From contig CAMBMH010000002.1 of the NCBI GenBank assembly GCA_945868575.1, positions 1 through 64,000 of the forward strand: a DNA stretch of 64,000 nucleotides, read 5' to 3'. The notes beneath the pieces were generated by a model that was not told the DNA's origin, made no database searches, and was given only the letters and a program-made list of their open reading frames with translations. Origin of the DNA: Singulisphaera sp. GP187. GTDB taxonomy: Bacteria > Planctomycetota > Planctomycetia > Gemmatales > Gemmataceae. Position numbers and translations under genes: made by a program. Shown here in pieces: positions 9,760 to 21,000 of this stretch (the first letter of the stretch is position 1; every line of letters begins with the position of its first letter).

Positions 9760-10611
9760 ATGCGCCAAGCCCTGGTTCGGTCCCGAGCCCCTTTGCTTGG
9801 ACTGATTTTGGCAATTTTTGGCATCTCGCCTTTTGTTGCCCAACCAGTCGTTGCCCAACCAGTCGTTGCCCAACAGGACGCCGCAAAAACCCCACTTGCT
9901 CAAGGCGAGGATGCGCCTTTTGCCCTCAAATGGCACGGCCAGTCATTTTTTGAACTGACAACGCCCAAGGGAACCCGGGTGGTTATTGATCCGCACGCCA
10001 TCGAAGCTTACGGTCGAAAAACTATAGAAGCAGACCTGGTTTTGCTGAGTCACCTCCACACCGACCACACCCGACTGGAACCGATTACCAACAAGGACAA
10101 AGCCAAAGTACTCCAGGGCTTAAAACCATCGGCACAACCCGGTCGCGGGGCGGATTTCAATCCCATCGAAGAGTCATTCAAAGACATCAATCTCAAAACC
10201 GTTCTGTTATACCACGACGCCATGGAAGGAATGCAACGAGGGAAAAATACGGCCTGGGTTCTTGAAACCGGCGGATTGCGAATCGTTCATCTGGGCGACC
10301 TTGGACACAAGCTAACCAGGGAACAAATCCGTCAAATCGGTCAGGTTGATGTATTAATGGTACCTGTTGGAGGGATCTATACGATCAACGGATCCGAGGC
10401 CCGTGAAGTGGTCGACCAACTCAAACCCAGAAGAATCATTATTCCCATGCACCACTCCACACGTGTCTACGAAGACCTTTTGTCCCCGGACGAATTTCTT
10501 GAGGATCTGCCCAAGGATCGAATCAAAAAACTCGCAATCAATAAAATCGAATTTCGCGCTTCCGACCCTGTTCCCCAAGCCCCAATGATAATCATGCCCA
10601 ACTTTGAATAG
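9760..10611 (+). CDS. MBL-fold metal-dependent hydrolase (UPF0173/UlaG-like), secreted
   Basis: Start ATG 9760 with signal peptide; LLSHLHTDHTRLEP, HLGDLGHKLT, IPMHHS. Confidence 0.8.
   Translation: MRQALVRSRAPLLGLILAIFGISPFVAQPVVAQPVVAQQDAAKTPLAQGEDAPFALKWHGQSFFELTTPKGTRVVIDPHAIEAYGRKTIEADLVLLSHLHTDHTRLEPITNKDKAKVLQGLKPSAQPGRGADFNPIEESFKDINLKTVLLYHDAMEGMQRGKNTAWVLETGGLRIVHLGDLGHKLTREQIRQIGQVDVLMVPVGGIYTINGSEAREVVDQLKPRRIIIPMHHSTRVYEDLLSPDEFLEDLPKDRIKKLAINKIEFRASDPVPQAPMIIMPNFE
9835..9877 (+). repeat. 15-bp tandem repeat (gttgcccaaccagtc, about 2.8 copies) at the signal-peptide region
   Basis: Directly visible: gttgcccaaccagtc gttgcccaaccagtc gttgcccaacagg, encoding VAQPV-VAQPV-VAQQD. Confidence 0.95.
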
Positions 10612-10624
10612 CCTGAATGGGAAA

Positions 10625-11308
10625 TCACCCACCAATCGTGCGCAAAAAGTAAGGAAGCAGGGTAAAATTGGCCAATACTGCGCCGACAAAGGCCATTAAT
10701 ACCGTGTGCCCGCTATTAAACCCAAGAATAGGACCAAATGCGACAACCCATGCGGCAAGGTGGACCAGGTTAAGTAACAAAATCAGCAGGAAACGCCCTT
10801 TTGGTTTTTCCTTGATTGTCCCCATGTATTCAGGATCCATTTGTCGTCCCTGATCGTCCTGATAAAGCACTTCCCCGCTTGCACCTTTGTTTCTTTTGAA
10901 AGCGACCGTGAAATCCTTTGCATCATCCGAGGCTTTCACCCGGACTTCGGCGTAGGTCCCGGGCAACGGCCGATTGGATTCATTTCCCCGGTAACCCGTC
11001 CGTTCATTGGCGGTGCGCCTGAATATTTCCTCGTTCCCTTCGGCATCAACAACAAGAATTTCCTTGAAGTAGATCGACTCTTTTGCTTTTGGTGCTTCCT
11101 GAAGGGGCTTGATTTCTCCCGGAGCCGACCTGGCCGCAAGCATCCAAATTCCAAAGGAGGCAACAATAACCAACGAAGCGACAGGCGCCCGCCAAAACAT
11201 ACCTTCAATCGGTTGGGTATAAAGATAGTTTTGCATCCAGACCGACCATGCGAAAAGTATCCCGGCCAAGGCTGCAACACAAAGTACCAAAGCAACGAAA
11301 AGAACCAT
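10625..11308 (-). CDS. Hypothetical membrane protein
   Basis: 227-aa ORF with hydrophobic segments at both ends (MVLFVALVLCVAALAGILFAW...; LLILLLNLVHLAAWVVAFG). Confidence 0.6.
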   Translation of the reverse strand: MVLFVALVLCVAALAGILFAWSVWMQNYLYTQPIEGMFWRAPVASLVIVASFGIWMLAARSAPGEIKPLQEAPKAKESIYFKEILVVDAEGNEEIFRRTANERTGYRGNESNRPLPGTYAEVRVKASDDAKDFTVAFKRNKGASGEVLYQDDQGRQMDPEYMGTIKEKPKGRFLLILLLNLVHLAAWVVAFGPILGFNSGHTVLMAFVGAVLANFTLLPYFLRTIGG

Positions 11309-11892
11309 GAAAGGATCCCCGGGACCGGCCGCAAGATTGGCGCGAAGAGCGTTGCGTTAGGTTGGGCGGAAAGCCGCTTTGCGTCAAGTCGATCGCCGAA
11401 AAGAGATGAAGATTCCGAAAAATCCGGGTGACAGGCTCATTCCCCCTGGCTGCCCAAGCCTGGCGGACTTTCCAATGAATAGGAAACCCCAAGGACTGGA
11501 CCTGCCACCCGCTAGCGCCGCGTTTTGGAGCTTTTTGTATCGTCCCAGAAGGACGAAATCTACGCGGCGAGGCAAAGACACCCTGGACGAGCGGTGCCCG
11601 GCCCGGTTGTGAACCCGGGCCCTGTTCTTTTGGGGCGCGTCCGGGCTTTCCCCGAAAACGATTTTTCCCCACACCCTCTTAAGCGTAAACGAAACCAAAA
11701 ACGGCCAAAATAATTTAGATTTATTCCAAACATTTTGGGAGCATTCAAGCGGAAGGCGAAAAATCGGGTTTACAATTCCAAAAATGGCACAAAATCCAAA
11801 GACCCAATCCCAATTCGATAGCAAACGCAATAAAGCCACCAAAAGGCAGCTTTTGCTTTATCAATATATTGATCAGAATTCCCTACCTGCAT

Positions 11893-13065
11893 TTAGCCTT
11901 GGCTTCGCTTCAACTTGGTCGAAGCCTGGGCCCAATCCCCAACCGTAGCCTCCACCGCATATGCCTGACGGTTTCGCCAAACCTCCAGTCGAACCCGTTG
12001 ACCAGGGCGAAGGGTCGCGATCAGGTTAATACAGTGATTTTCATTTTTAATGCTGCTCCCATCGATTCGAAGCAAAACATCACCAGATTGAAGGCCTGCA
12101 CCCGCGGCGGGTGTCTCGGGATAAACCGATTCCACCAAAGCCCCATGAACACGGTCCAATCCCAACTTCAAAGCATCGCTTGCCTCAAAGGAGCTGGCAA
12201 CCTGAAACCCAAGGTAACCGCGGGCCACAGAGCCTTTGGTAAGGAGTTCGTTTGCAACCTTGCGCACCAGGTTTATGGGAATGCTGAAGCTGACGCCTGT
12301 GTTATTGCCCGAGGTAGAAGCAATTGCGGTATTGATCCCAACAACTTCCCCCTCCATATTCAAAAGTGGTCCACCCGAGGACCCGGGATTGATGGCGGCA
12401 TCGGTCTGGAGAAAGTCCTTGATCCGGATGGTGCTACCCAAACTGACCTGCCCCCGTTCCTTGGCGGAAATGATTCCGTGGGTCACGGATTGGTTTAGTC
12501 CAAACGGGCTGCCAAAAGCAAGGACCCACTGGCCAACACGGACTGCATCGCTGTCGCCGAGTGTTGCCGGGGTAAGCATCCGCTCGTTGCCTTCGATTTT
12601 CAAAAGGGCGATGTCCGATTCCGGATCGGTCCAAACCCGACTCGGCCGAATGATACGGCCGTCAGAAAGATTGAGGGTTATCTGTTCGGGCGCAGCATCA
12701 GAAACAACATGATTGTTGGTCACCGCAAAAAGGCCAGTTTGACCACTCAAGCGGATGATTACCCCGGAACCCGACTCGTCGACGCTTCCGCGACGGCTTT
12801 TTGCGGAAGGTTTGGAGGCCTCGACGGCTACCACGGAAGGGGAAACTCTGCGGGCCACGCTCTCAAAGCGTTCACCCAACCGGTTAAGAGCGTTTTCGGT
12901 ATTTGCATCAGCAAACAGCGACGGCGTCTGGGCCAATCGATTGGCTACAAACCCACCGGAAAAACAGGCCCCGAGCATCAAACCACCCATTGCCGTTTTG
13001 CCCCAGGGAAAATTCCACGGGGACGATTTGGAGGGTTGGGATTTTTCTGCGTGGATCTGAATCAT
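11893..13065 (-). CDS. HtrA/Deg-family trypsin-like serine protease with one PDZ domain
   Basis: TNNHVVSDA (His), ESDIALLKI (Asp), NPGSSGGPLLN (Ser), then a C-terminal PDZ-like region (YLGFQV...PAAGAGLQSGDVLLRIDG). Confidence 0.92.
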   Translation of the reverse strand: MIQIHAEKSQPSKSSPWNFPWGKTAMGGLMLGACFSGGFVANRLAQTPSLFADANTENALNRLGERFESVARRVSPSVVAVEASKPSAKSRRGSVDESGSGVIIRLSGQTGLFAVTNNHVVSDAAPEQITLNLSDGRIIRPSRVWTDPESDIALLKIEGNERMLTPATLGDSDAVRVGQWVLAFGSPFGLNQSVTHGIISAKERGQVSLGSTIRIKDFLQTDAAINPGSSGGPLLNMEGEVVGINTAIASTSGNNTGVSFSIPINLVRKVANELLTKGSVARGYLGFQVASSFEASDALKLGLDRVHGALVESVYPETPAAGAGLQSGDVLLRIDGSSIKNENHCINLIATLRPGQRVRLEVWRNRQAYAVEATVGDWAQASTKLKRSQG

Positions 13066-13334
13066 AAGGCGAACACCCGGCTAGGCGCCCACCATCCTTG
13101 GCGTCACTCGTTTAAGAACCGAATCCATCCTTGGACGGATATCCATATTAAGGCAACAGCTTGAGGAAAAAAAACAAAAACAAACCGTTTTCCAATCCAC
13201 GGGCCCTAAGGGGCGTTACAAACCGAAGGAACCAACCTTGGAAAAAAGCGGTGAGTCCAAGAAAAAACCCGTCCCGGAAAGTTCCGGAACGGGTAAAGGT
13301 TAAGCAGGTTATCCTGGAAATTGCCTTATTCGGC

Positions 13335-15797
13335 TTAGTTGCTGCCGTTGCCGGGGGCGCCACCACCAGGAACACCGCCGCCTGGTTGGCCGCCACCACT
13401 TTTCGCGGCCTGGATTGCGGCACGAGCGGCGGAACGATGGCGATCCACCAAGGCTTCAACACGCTTGCGATCCGGGTCACCCTCGTCGTTGACGCTGCTA
13501 CGCACAATGAGTTTGCCGTTGGAACCCATAAGGAAAATTTCCACGGAGCGTTCGCTGTCCAAAACAACCGAACGGCCAGAAATTTCACCATCCTTTTGGA
13601 CCAACTTCTCATAACGATAATTGGGCCCTTCAAAGTCCACGACAAAAAAGTCGCCCTTCTCGCCAAGATCCGGTTTAAAATCAACATCGAGTCCCCGCTT
13701 GGCGTTGGGCTGGCGTGGGATATCGATTGGCACAAAAGAGTACCCATCCACATCCGATCGCCAGTACGGTACAAGCTCGATGCGGGAAGTTCGGCCTACA
13801 AATTCACAGCGCCCTACACTGAGAACCGCCTTGACCCAATCTCCGAGGTTGATTGGAACATTTCCGCGTTTGACAGCGGTTGCCCATTTGTAAACTTCCA
13901 AATTCACACGATTGAGATCCGAGGAAACCTTGGATTCGGTGACATAGCAATTGAGATCGGAGGGGGTGGAATACGCCCCGGGAATCTCATACCACTCATC
14001 CGCAACGATTTCCTTCTCTTTGGAAAACCCCGTAGAGGCAACATCCTGCCGACCAAAGTTCGGATTGAGCATAACCACACGGATTCGGTACTGGTATACA
14101 TCGCCGGGTTTTACAGTTGGGTCATACACCCGGACAAGTGCCAAATCCGAAGCGAACATATCAGCCTGGGTTAACGCGGTGGATGCGGGACCACCCATGC
14201 CGGGACCGCCCATGCCGGGACCACCCATGCCGGGACCACCCATGCCGGGACCACCCATGCCGGGACCACCGGGACGGCCTGGCATGCCCCCGGGACCACC
14301 AAAGCCCCCGGGACCGCCCATTCCAGCCCCTTCCTGTTCGCCAAATCCACCACCGGGAGCCCCCATGAAACCACCCGAAGGCGCCGGGGCTGATCCACTC
14401 GAAAAAATATCGAACTTGTCCGTGGTCGAAAACTTGGGTTTCGTTTGCACAAGCGCGGATTGCAATTTGCGATCCTGATAATCCTTCAACATCTTGCTAA
14501 GCTTTTGCAAACCCTTTTCCGGTTGCGGATAAAGCTGAGGCTGGTTGGACATATCGGGCCCCTTGGGTTGGGCCGCGGCTACACCTCCCGTTCCAGGGAC
14601 GCCCGAAGGCTTTGATCCGGGACCAGCCACAGAAGCAGGAACCTGGGCATCCGCTTTGGAATAAAAGGTGAGAAGTTTGGGCATCACCAAACCAGGGTAC
14701 GAAACCAGACCCAAAAGCTCGTCCTCTACCTCGGAACGCCCCAATGTGAAGTTCACATAGTTGCGGAAAGACTCTTCCAGTTTCACATCATCCCAATTTC
14801 CCCATGATCCATCGGGTTGCTGGGTTCGCCTTTGCAGGTCAACACGAAGGAACCGGAAGGAAGGGAGCTGGGACTTTGTCCTGGGGTCGATGTTGAGCGA
14901 GGGCTCATAAACGACTTCCTGGATATTGCGCAGTTTGAGTTTTTGACGGAACTCAAGGAGTTGTTTCTTGTAAGGAAAAGATGCGGCGATTACAGCCATA
15001 CGCAAAGGCAACGCCTGTTCGATGGGTTTGCCACCCGCTTTGGCCATTGCATCAATGCTGACAAGAGATGTGGGAAGCGAACGCCTCGGGTCATCCTCAT
15101 ATTTTTCCTTGAGGATCCGACTGATATTGGGTGGGTACATCGCCGCCATTCCGGCACCACCCGCCGCCCCAGCAATTCCACCTCCTGGCATACCCCCAGC
15201 ACCCGGCATTCCACCACCGGCGCCCATGCCTGCTCCGCCACCTTGTCCGCCACCAAACTTTGCACCTTCACCACCACCAGCACCTGGTCCACCGACTCCA
15301 CCCGCTCCCTGGGGAGAGACAATCATAAGGACCTTGCTGAAGTCGTCGCTAAAGCTTGCGGCCCGAAGTGGAACCCGGGCAAATTCGACCCTACCCTCAA
15401 TAGGTTGAAGAACCTTGGGCATACGCCTTTTGATTTCGGCGGGATCTTCAGGGATGAGAAGGGGTTCCCCTGCCATATAGGCCAAAGCATCGATTGGTTT
15501 GAGAGCGTCATCGGCAACAGGATCGATCCCGACATACTTTGTAGGCGGAGGCACATCGCCCTCGGGCCCTGCATTGGAAGGATCGGGCTCCGCGGCGGCA
15601 AACTGGCCCCGCACCCTGGTGTTTTCCTTCTTCAGTTTGTCTTCATTCCCTGACGGAGAAGGGGCCGTGATCCCAAAAAACAAACTATAAAACAGCAGGG
15701 ATCCGCCAACAACGGCCCCGAATCCCGCCAGAATGTATTGGCCTTTTTCCAAGCCAATCATTTTCCAGTCGATGTTCTTGAAGTCGGGCATTTTCAT
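13335..15797 (-). CDS. Large single-TM protein with G/M/P-rich repeats; third gene of putative PilM locus
   Basis: MKMPDFKNIDWKMIGLEKGQYILAGFGAVVGGSLLFYSLFFG (TM), GGPGMGGPGMGGPGMGG repeats, Gly/Pro-rich C-terminus. Confidence 0.75.
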   Translation of the reverse strand: MKMPDFKNIDWKMIGLEKGQYILAGFGAVVGGSLLFYSLFFGITAPSPSGNEDKLKKENTRVRGQFAAAEPDPSNAGPEGDVPPPTKYVGIDPVADDALKPIDALAYMAGEPLLIPEDPAEIKRRMPKVLQPIEGRVEFARVPLRAASFSDDFSKVLMIVSPQGAGGVGGPGAGGGEGAKFGGGQGGGAGMGAGGGMPGAGGMPGGGIAGAAGGAGMAAMYPPNISRILKEKYEDDPRRSLPTSLVSIDAMAKAGGKPIEQALPLRMAVIAASFPYKKQLLEFRQKLKLRNIQEVVYEPSLNIDPRTKSQLPSFRFLRVDLQRRTQQPDGSWGNWDDVKLEESFRNYVNFTLGRSEVEDELLGLVSYPGLVMPKLLTFYSKADAQVPASVAGPGSKPSGVPGTGGVAAAQPKGPDMSNQPQLYPQPEKGLQKLSKMLKDYQDRKLQSALVQTKPKFSTTDKFDIFSSGSAPAPSGGFMGAPGGGFGEQEGAGMGGPGGFGGPGGMPGRPGGPGMGGPGMGGPGMGGPGMGGPGMGGPASTALTQADMFASDLALVRVYDPTVKPGDVYQYRIRVVMLNPNFGRQDVASTGFSKEKEIVADEWYEIPGAYSTPSDLNCYVTESKVSSDLNRVNLEVYKWATAVKRGNVPINLGDWVKAVLSVGRCEFVGRTSRIELVPYWRSDVDGYSFVPIDIPRQPNAKRGLDVDFKPDLGEKGDFFVVDFEGPNYRYEKLVQKDGEISGRSVVLDSERSVEIFLMGSNGKLIVRSSVNDEGDPDRKRVEALVDRHRSAARAAIQAAKSGGGQPGGGVPGGGAPGNGSN
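14191..14265 (-). repeat. 15-bp tandem repeat (ccacccatgccggga) x5 encoding GGPGM units
   Basis: Directly visible at 14191, 14206 (one mismatch), 14221, 14236, 14251. Confidence 0.95.
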
Positions 15798-15899
15798 GAC
15801 AGTCTACCTCGACAATGTGTTCCCAGGAAAAGGCTCAAGTTTTTTGGTTTCTCATCCAGGTGGCACAGATTCACCATGCCACCCCAAGGCGAAAAGGGA

Positions 15900-18029
15900 T
15901 CAAGGAGTGGGTGCCGCAGCAGCAGCAAGCTTAGCCTTTGGATCCTCGGGGAATCGCTCATAAAGTACGGCGATTCCATAAAGGGCAACATCAACCAGGT
16001 TGCCGTCCGCAAGTGCGGAACCAGGAGCTCCCGGACCGCCCATTGCGGGGCCGCCCTCACCACTACCCTCGCCGCCCCCAAAGCCCATTCCCTTGGGTGG
16101 AGCGCCAGGACCACCAGGAGCGCCAGGCATGGTCATGCCAGCCCCTCCCATTCCGGGCATTCCCATTCCAGGTCGGCCCATACCGGGCATTCCCATTCCA
16201 GGGCCTCCCATTCCAGGCATACCGGGCATTCCCATACCAGGACCTCCTATTCCGGGGCCCCCGCCAATCGATTGGCTTGCACCAAACGGGATGTATTGAT
16301 ACTGAACTTGGGTAACTTGTACCCGCAGTTTCGAGTTGCTAAGTGCCGTAATTACTGTCGGCAAAGTGGATTGATCCAAAGTAAGTTTCATCGCGAAAGG
16401 CATGTGACGACAAGTTTCCGTGGAAATCACATACCTTGCCCGATCAAGCTTGTTATAGGGGGTCAAGTCGCCAGGTTTGGCACCACCAGGCCCACCCTTT
16501 GGCCCACCCATCATCGAGGCCATGGCCGCCATACCCGCTGCCGGATCACCAGCGGCGCCATCACCACCGCCCGCTGCGGCGGCATCGCCGGCACCCGCAG
16601 CACCTCCACCAGTATTCCCCTGTTTTTTGATGGTTTTTCTGGCTACCAATTTGTTGGTTGCAGTTCGGTGGGAGTTAAACGGAAGTTCCAGTCCTTCAAC
16701 CAACCGAATCGGGCTGGTACCAGGCGTAAACACCTGTACCAGATCAAAAGGCTTGGTGAAGTCGATTCCTTCAGTTGGAAAATCTTTGGCAAAAGGCGCA
16801 TCTTTTCCAAATGGAAGCACCTCGCCATCGAGTTTCACCCGGGCAACCCGGCGAAAACCATTTTGATAAAAGGCAAATTCCACTTGGATCCCGGTTCGGG
16901 GATCGGCCAAAGGCTGTGGCCTTTGTTGCAGGTGGACATTCTTGATGCGGCTCCGTTTGCTGATTTGACGGCCACCATTCTCCAAAACCAGATCCAATTC
17001 CCAGAAAGCGTTGGCCATCTTGATTCGGCCATCGGCCCCCATGGGAGCAACTTCCTTGGAATCAACCTTGTGGAAAGTCGCGATGCTGGCAACCGATTCC
17101 CTAAGGAGGTTAATCATTTCGCGGCGGATCCAATAATCTTCTTGAAGCAGCCAAATCTCTTCTTTGGATGGATTTACCTGCCAGGAGGTGAATTGCCTCA
17201 TCGCAGCCATAAAGGCGTCCTTGGCTTCGTTACCCGAGGGAGCAGCGGCAGCACCAGCCCCTTGCCCCGCCCCAGGCATGCTCAAACCACCGCCCAAAGC
17301 CTTGCTACCGCCTGCACCAGGATTCATTCCTTCGCCCAGACCAGCACCCGCCGAACTTCCCGCACCTGCCATCGCCGCAGCAGGCACAGCCAACTTGAAA
17401 GGAAGATTAGGCTGAAGAACATCCCCATCGCCATCCTTGCGAAAACGGGCGAAGGTAACGAATGAGGATTTTTTCTCCCCTTTGGAATCGGCCACTTCCT
17501 TCGAATAGGAAACAGCCTCGGGATTTTTCCACGCACTGGTCATGAATTCCCAAGCCCGATCAAAACCTTCCGAATACCAGGCATCCTTGTAGGTCCGCCT
17601 TTCATCGTCGGAAAATTCCATCGAAGGATAAATGATGTTGGGTACTGAGGCATCAATCTGGTTGTAGTTGGGATAGATTGGAAAGACAGGCTGGCCCGCA
17701 TTGTTGCGAAAGGCCTCGCGTTCACGAATGGCATCTGGCCAGTCATAAATGGTGCTTTGGGGAGCCCATGCCTTTTCCCAGGCGCCGTTTTTGTCCTTTT
17801 CATATTCTTTAAATCGATCTTCCCACTTGGGAAGGAACTTTTCGTTCTTGAATCCCGATGTCAAGGCCTGCACGGACTTGAGTGCGCCTTCGTACTCGGT
17901 TTTTTCCTTGACTCCTGGCTCATACATCGCTTCAAGCGCAACAAGAACAATAAACAGGAGCAAAAATCCAGCGGAAACCAGCCAAAAGTAGTGCTTGGCG
18001 AGGGCTTCCTTGTCAAACTTTACAGCCAT
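15900..18029 (-). CDS. Large single-TM protein, possibly PilO-like, with G/M/P-rich segment; second gene of putative PilM locus
   Basis: MAVKFDKEALAKHYFWLVSAGFLLLFIVLVALEAMYEPGVKEKTEYEGALKSVQAL; GMGMPGMPGMGGPGMGMPGMGRPGMG segment. Confidence 0.7.
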   Translation of the reverse strand: MAVKFDKEALAKHYFWLVSAGFLLLFIVLVALEAMYEPGVKEKTEYEGALKSVQALTSGFKNEKFLPKWEDRFKEYEKDKNGAWEKAWAPQSTIYDWPDAIREREAFRNNAGQPVFPIYPNYNQIDASVPNIIYPSMEFSDDERRTYKDAWYSEGFDRAWEFMTSAWKNPEAVSYSKEVADSKGEKKSSFVTFARFRKDGDGDVLQPNLPFKLAVPAAAMAGAGSSAGAGLGEGMNPGAGGSKALGGGLSMPGAGQGAGAAAAPSGNEAKDAFMAAMRQFTSWQVNPSKEEIWLLQEDYWIRREMINLLRESVASIATFHKVDSKEVAPMGADGRIKMANAFWELDLVLENGGRQISKRSRIKNVHLQQRPQPLADPRTGIQVEFAFYQNGFRRVARVKLDGEVLPFGKDAPFAKDFPTEGIDFTKPFDLVQVFTPGTSPIRLVEGLELPFNSHRTATNKLVARKTIKKQGNTGGGAAGAGDAAAAGGGDGAAGDPAAGMAAMASMMGGPKGGPGGAKPGDLTPYNKLDRARYVISTETCRHMPFAMKLTLDQSTLPTVITALSNSKLRVQVTQVQYQYIPFGASQSIGGGPGIGGPGMGMPGMPGMGGPGMGMPGMGRPGMGMPGMGGAGMTMPGAPGGPGAPPKGMGFGGGEGSGEGGPAMGGPGAPGSALADGNLVDVALYGIAVLYERFPEDPKAKLAAAAAPTP

Positions 18030-18041
18030 GATCGCCTCCGA

Positions 18042-21000
18042 TTACTTGTTGGGGTTATTGGGTTGTGAATTTTCGGATTTCCCGGGCGCGGTTGCGCCAG
18101 GGCCCGGAGGTGCGGGATTACCCACAGCAGAAACTCCCGGATTCATAGGTGCAGGAGACACTGGCGGTGCTCCTGGTGGTACAACGCCAGGGGCCATCGG
18201 TGCTGATGAAACCGGGGGTTTTACAGGGGCTACAGCGCCAGGGACTGGAGTTGCAGGAGACACCGGAGGTGTTCCAGGGGCTATAGGATTTGCTTCTCCC
18301 ATCGGCTTTTCACCCTCAGGGGCCTTAGGTTTTGGCGGAGCCAAAACCTTGATTTCCGGTGCCGGAGGGGTTCCCGAGGGAAGGCCAATGGGCCGTTCTT
18401 TTCGGGCCTTGGCTTTTTCGAGTGTGCGGGGTTCGGCAGGGCTTCCATTTTTGCTGAAAAGAGGTCCTGAAGGCGCAGCTCCAGGTTCTGCCCCCGCCTC
18501 AGGTACGGCTGCCGCATCTCCACCTTCGGGAAGACCCGCTGCAGCGGACATGGATCCCCGTAACGCGTCGGAAGGAGTAGGTTCCTTCCAAACGAAGAGG
18601 ATTACAAATTCGGTTCGCTTGCGCGCCCCTCGCTGGATGATTTCCCCCGTGGAGTCACCACCCTCGCCTGAACCTTCCTCTTCGGCGGCACCGGGAGCCG
18701 CACCTTCTGCTGGAGCCGCCCCTTCCGTTGCAGGGGCTCCAGCTCCCTCACCGCCGCCACCCATTCCAGGCATACCCATTGCCATACCGGGTTTCATGGC
18801 TCCACCGGGGCCCTCTCCCCCAGCCATGCCTGCGCCACCCATTCCGGCCGCGCTACGAGGGCCCAAAAGACTTACCCAACTTGAGCGAGCCGAACCAGCT
18901 CCACCAGCACCACCGGGAGCCGCCGCACCTGGCCCAGCAGATCCTTCCCCACCGGCCATTCCAGGCATCGCCATGCCACCACCGGCTTTGGCTGCACCAC
19001 CCCCCTTTGTCAACTCCCCAAGAAGGGAATTGTCCAAAACAAGAAACCCGTTACGGGACATGTTGGGACTGCGGTAATAGCGGATTAGGGTGAGGTGACT
19101 GATCCGATTAATTACAGGCCCCATGTCTGGGGGCCCGGAGGCCCCAGCATCCGCCAATCCCGGAGCCCCTTCTGGAAGAGCCATGGGATCTGCCGGGGTC
19201 GATGGATTCGCTGCGGCTTTGGCCGCCACGACTTTGCGCATCCCCACCTTCGCCATATTTTCCAGGACCGCTTCAGTCAAAAATTTGGAACTGTTCCAGT
19301 GGAATGTGTATCCCCGAAGTTCCACCACCCAGCCCTTGCCATCCGGCGGAGTTGTCCAGCAATTTTCGGGGCGAACAACTGATTTACCCAGGTTTCCATC
19401 GATAATTTTCTTTTTCACCGGAGTCCAAAAACCGGAGGAAAGGTTATCGAAAAATCGGCAATCGACAGAAGTGACGCTGACCTGAACCATATCGTCGATG
19501 CCCGATGAAGCAGTGGAATCAATTTCCCCCTGCTCAACCCCGGCAGCCACTTTGCCTGCATAGATCTCGTAAGCACGCTTGCCTGTAAGGACACGGCGTT
19601 TTCGGAATTCGTCAGGAATCCCAACATACTTTTTGGTGTTGGGATCAAGTTCACCCTCAAAGTAGGGTTTGGCTTTTTCCGCGTAAATGTTGGATCCATC
19701 CGGGCGGGGGATCGCATCCTGGAGAAATGCCATCATCTCAAGCCAGTTTGCGCGTTCCTGCTGACCGGCAACGATCGTTTCGACCGCCTTTTTTTCTTCA
19801 CCGGTTTTGACGATAAGGTCGCCGAAAGTTTTTTTCCCGTTCTCGACCTGGTTTTTCACAGCTCCGGAATCTTTGACTTGCTTTTGGACACCTTCGTCGA
19901 TGAACGGACGAGCCTGCATGTAAGTATTAAACCCACAGGTCGAAATTCCCAAAAGCATACTTGCAGCTGTCAAAGCGACCCATGGCTTTTTGGCTTTGAT
20001 CAGCCTCTCCATCCGAATTTCCGGGGGGAGCAGATTGGTCTGGATCTTGGCCAGCTTCAAACCCTGGATCGCTAATCCATAAGCGACAGCAAAGGTAAGA
20101 ATATTTTCCTTGAAGGGGGCCTCGGAAAGAACCGCCCCGGTCACTTTTTCAAACGCCTTGGGAATTTGAATCTCGATCTGGAGCTTTTCCTGAAGGAATC
20201 GCTGCAAACCTGGGAGATGAAAAGCGTTACCCAAGCCTACAATTTTGGTGATTTCAGCGCTCCTATGCGCATTCTGGAAGTAAGTAAGCGACCTCTGCAC
20301 CTCATTTTGGAGATCATTGAAGACAGGCCGGAGAGAGGTCAAAATCGTTTTGAGGTCCGGACCTTCCTTGGGAAGGCTCTTGGTGGCGTTGCGTTTGAGG
20401 TGCTCGGCCTTGGCGAATGTTAACTTCAGGTCCTTGGTCAGGGCCTTGGTGAAACTGTTGCCTGCAACATTGATCGTCCTTTGGAGGATGATCTTGTTTC
20501 CGTCGCTTATGACCAGATTGGTCAATTCAGCCCCGATTTCCAGCACAGCAACACACTTGCCAGAAGGGAGGTCCTCATCATCGCCCGCTTTTGGCGGAAC
20601 CAGGCCGAGCTGATCATAGACCGCATAATTGCAAAGAGCCATCGAGTTCATTTGAACCTGATGAATCTCGACGCTAACATCCTTGAAATAGGCCAACTCC
20701 CGGCCAATAATATCGCGCTTCATCGCAAAAAGGCCGATTTCGGTGTCGATGGCCATGCCATCAATCACCATGCCTGCGCCGATTTTCTGAAAATCCCAAA
20801 CAACTTCTTCCAGCGAAAAGGGAATTTGCTGCTTGGCTTCAAATTTGACAATGTCGGGGATTTTGTTTTCCGCCACAGGCGGAAGCTTTACAAGGCGGAA
20901 AAGTCCCGATTGTCCCGGAACGGAGATACAGACCTGATCGCCTTTCAGGGAATTGCGCGAAAGGAACTTTTCGAGCGCCTCACGAACCAATGCTTCCCTG

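Noticed and set aside
11384-11672. RNase P RNA candidate on minus strand (GGGGAAAGCCCGG..., GGGGGAATGAGC...)
   Set aside because: Superficial similarity to CR-I (GAGGAAAGTCCGGGC) only; lacks convincing CR-IV/CR-V (ACAGAANCCGGCTTA) and the core length does not fit.
11784-11948. Short plus-strand ORF MAQNPKTQSQFDSKRNKATKRQLLLYQYIDQ...
   Set aside because: 54 aa, overlaps the 3' end of the HtrA gene, no clear ribosome-binding site.
17995-19077. 360-aa plus-strand ORF (Gly/Pro-rich) and similar long ORFs 13161..14174, 15738..17465, 14817..15653
   Set aside because: Antisense shadows of the GC- and repeat-biased pilM-locus genes; only the minus-strand frames have TM/PilM-type sequence and sensible starts.
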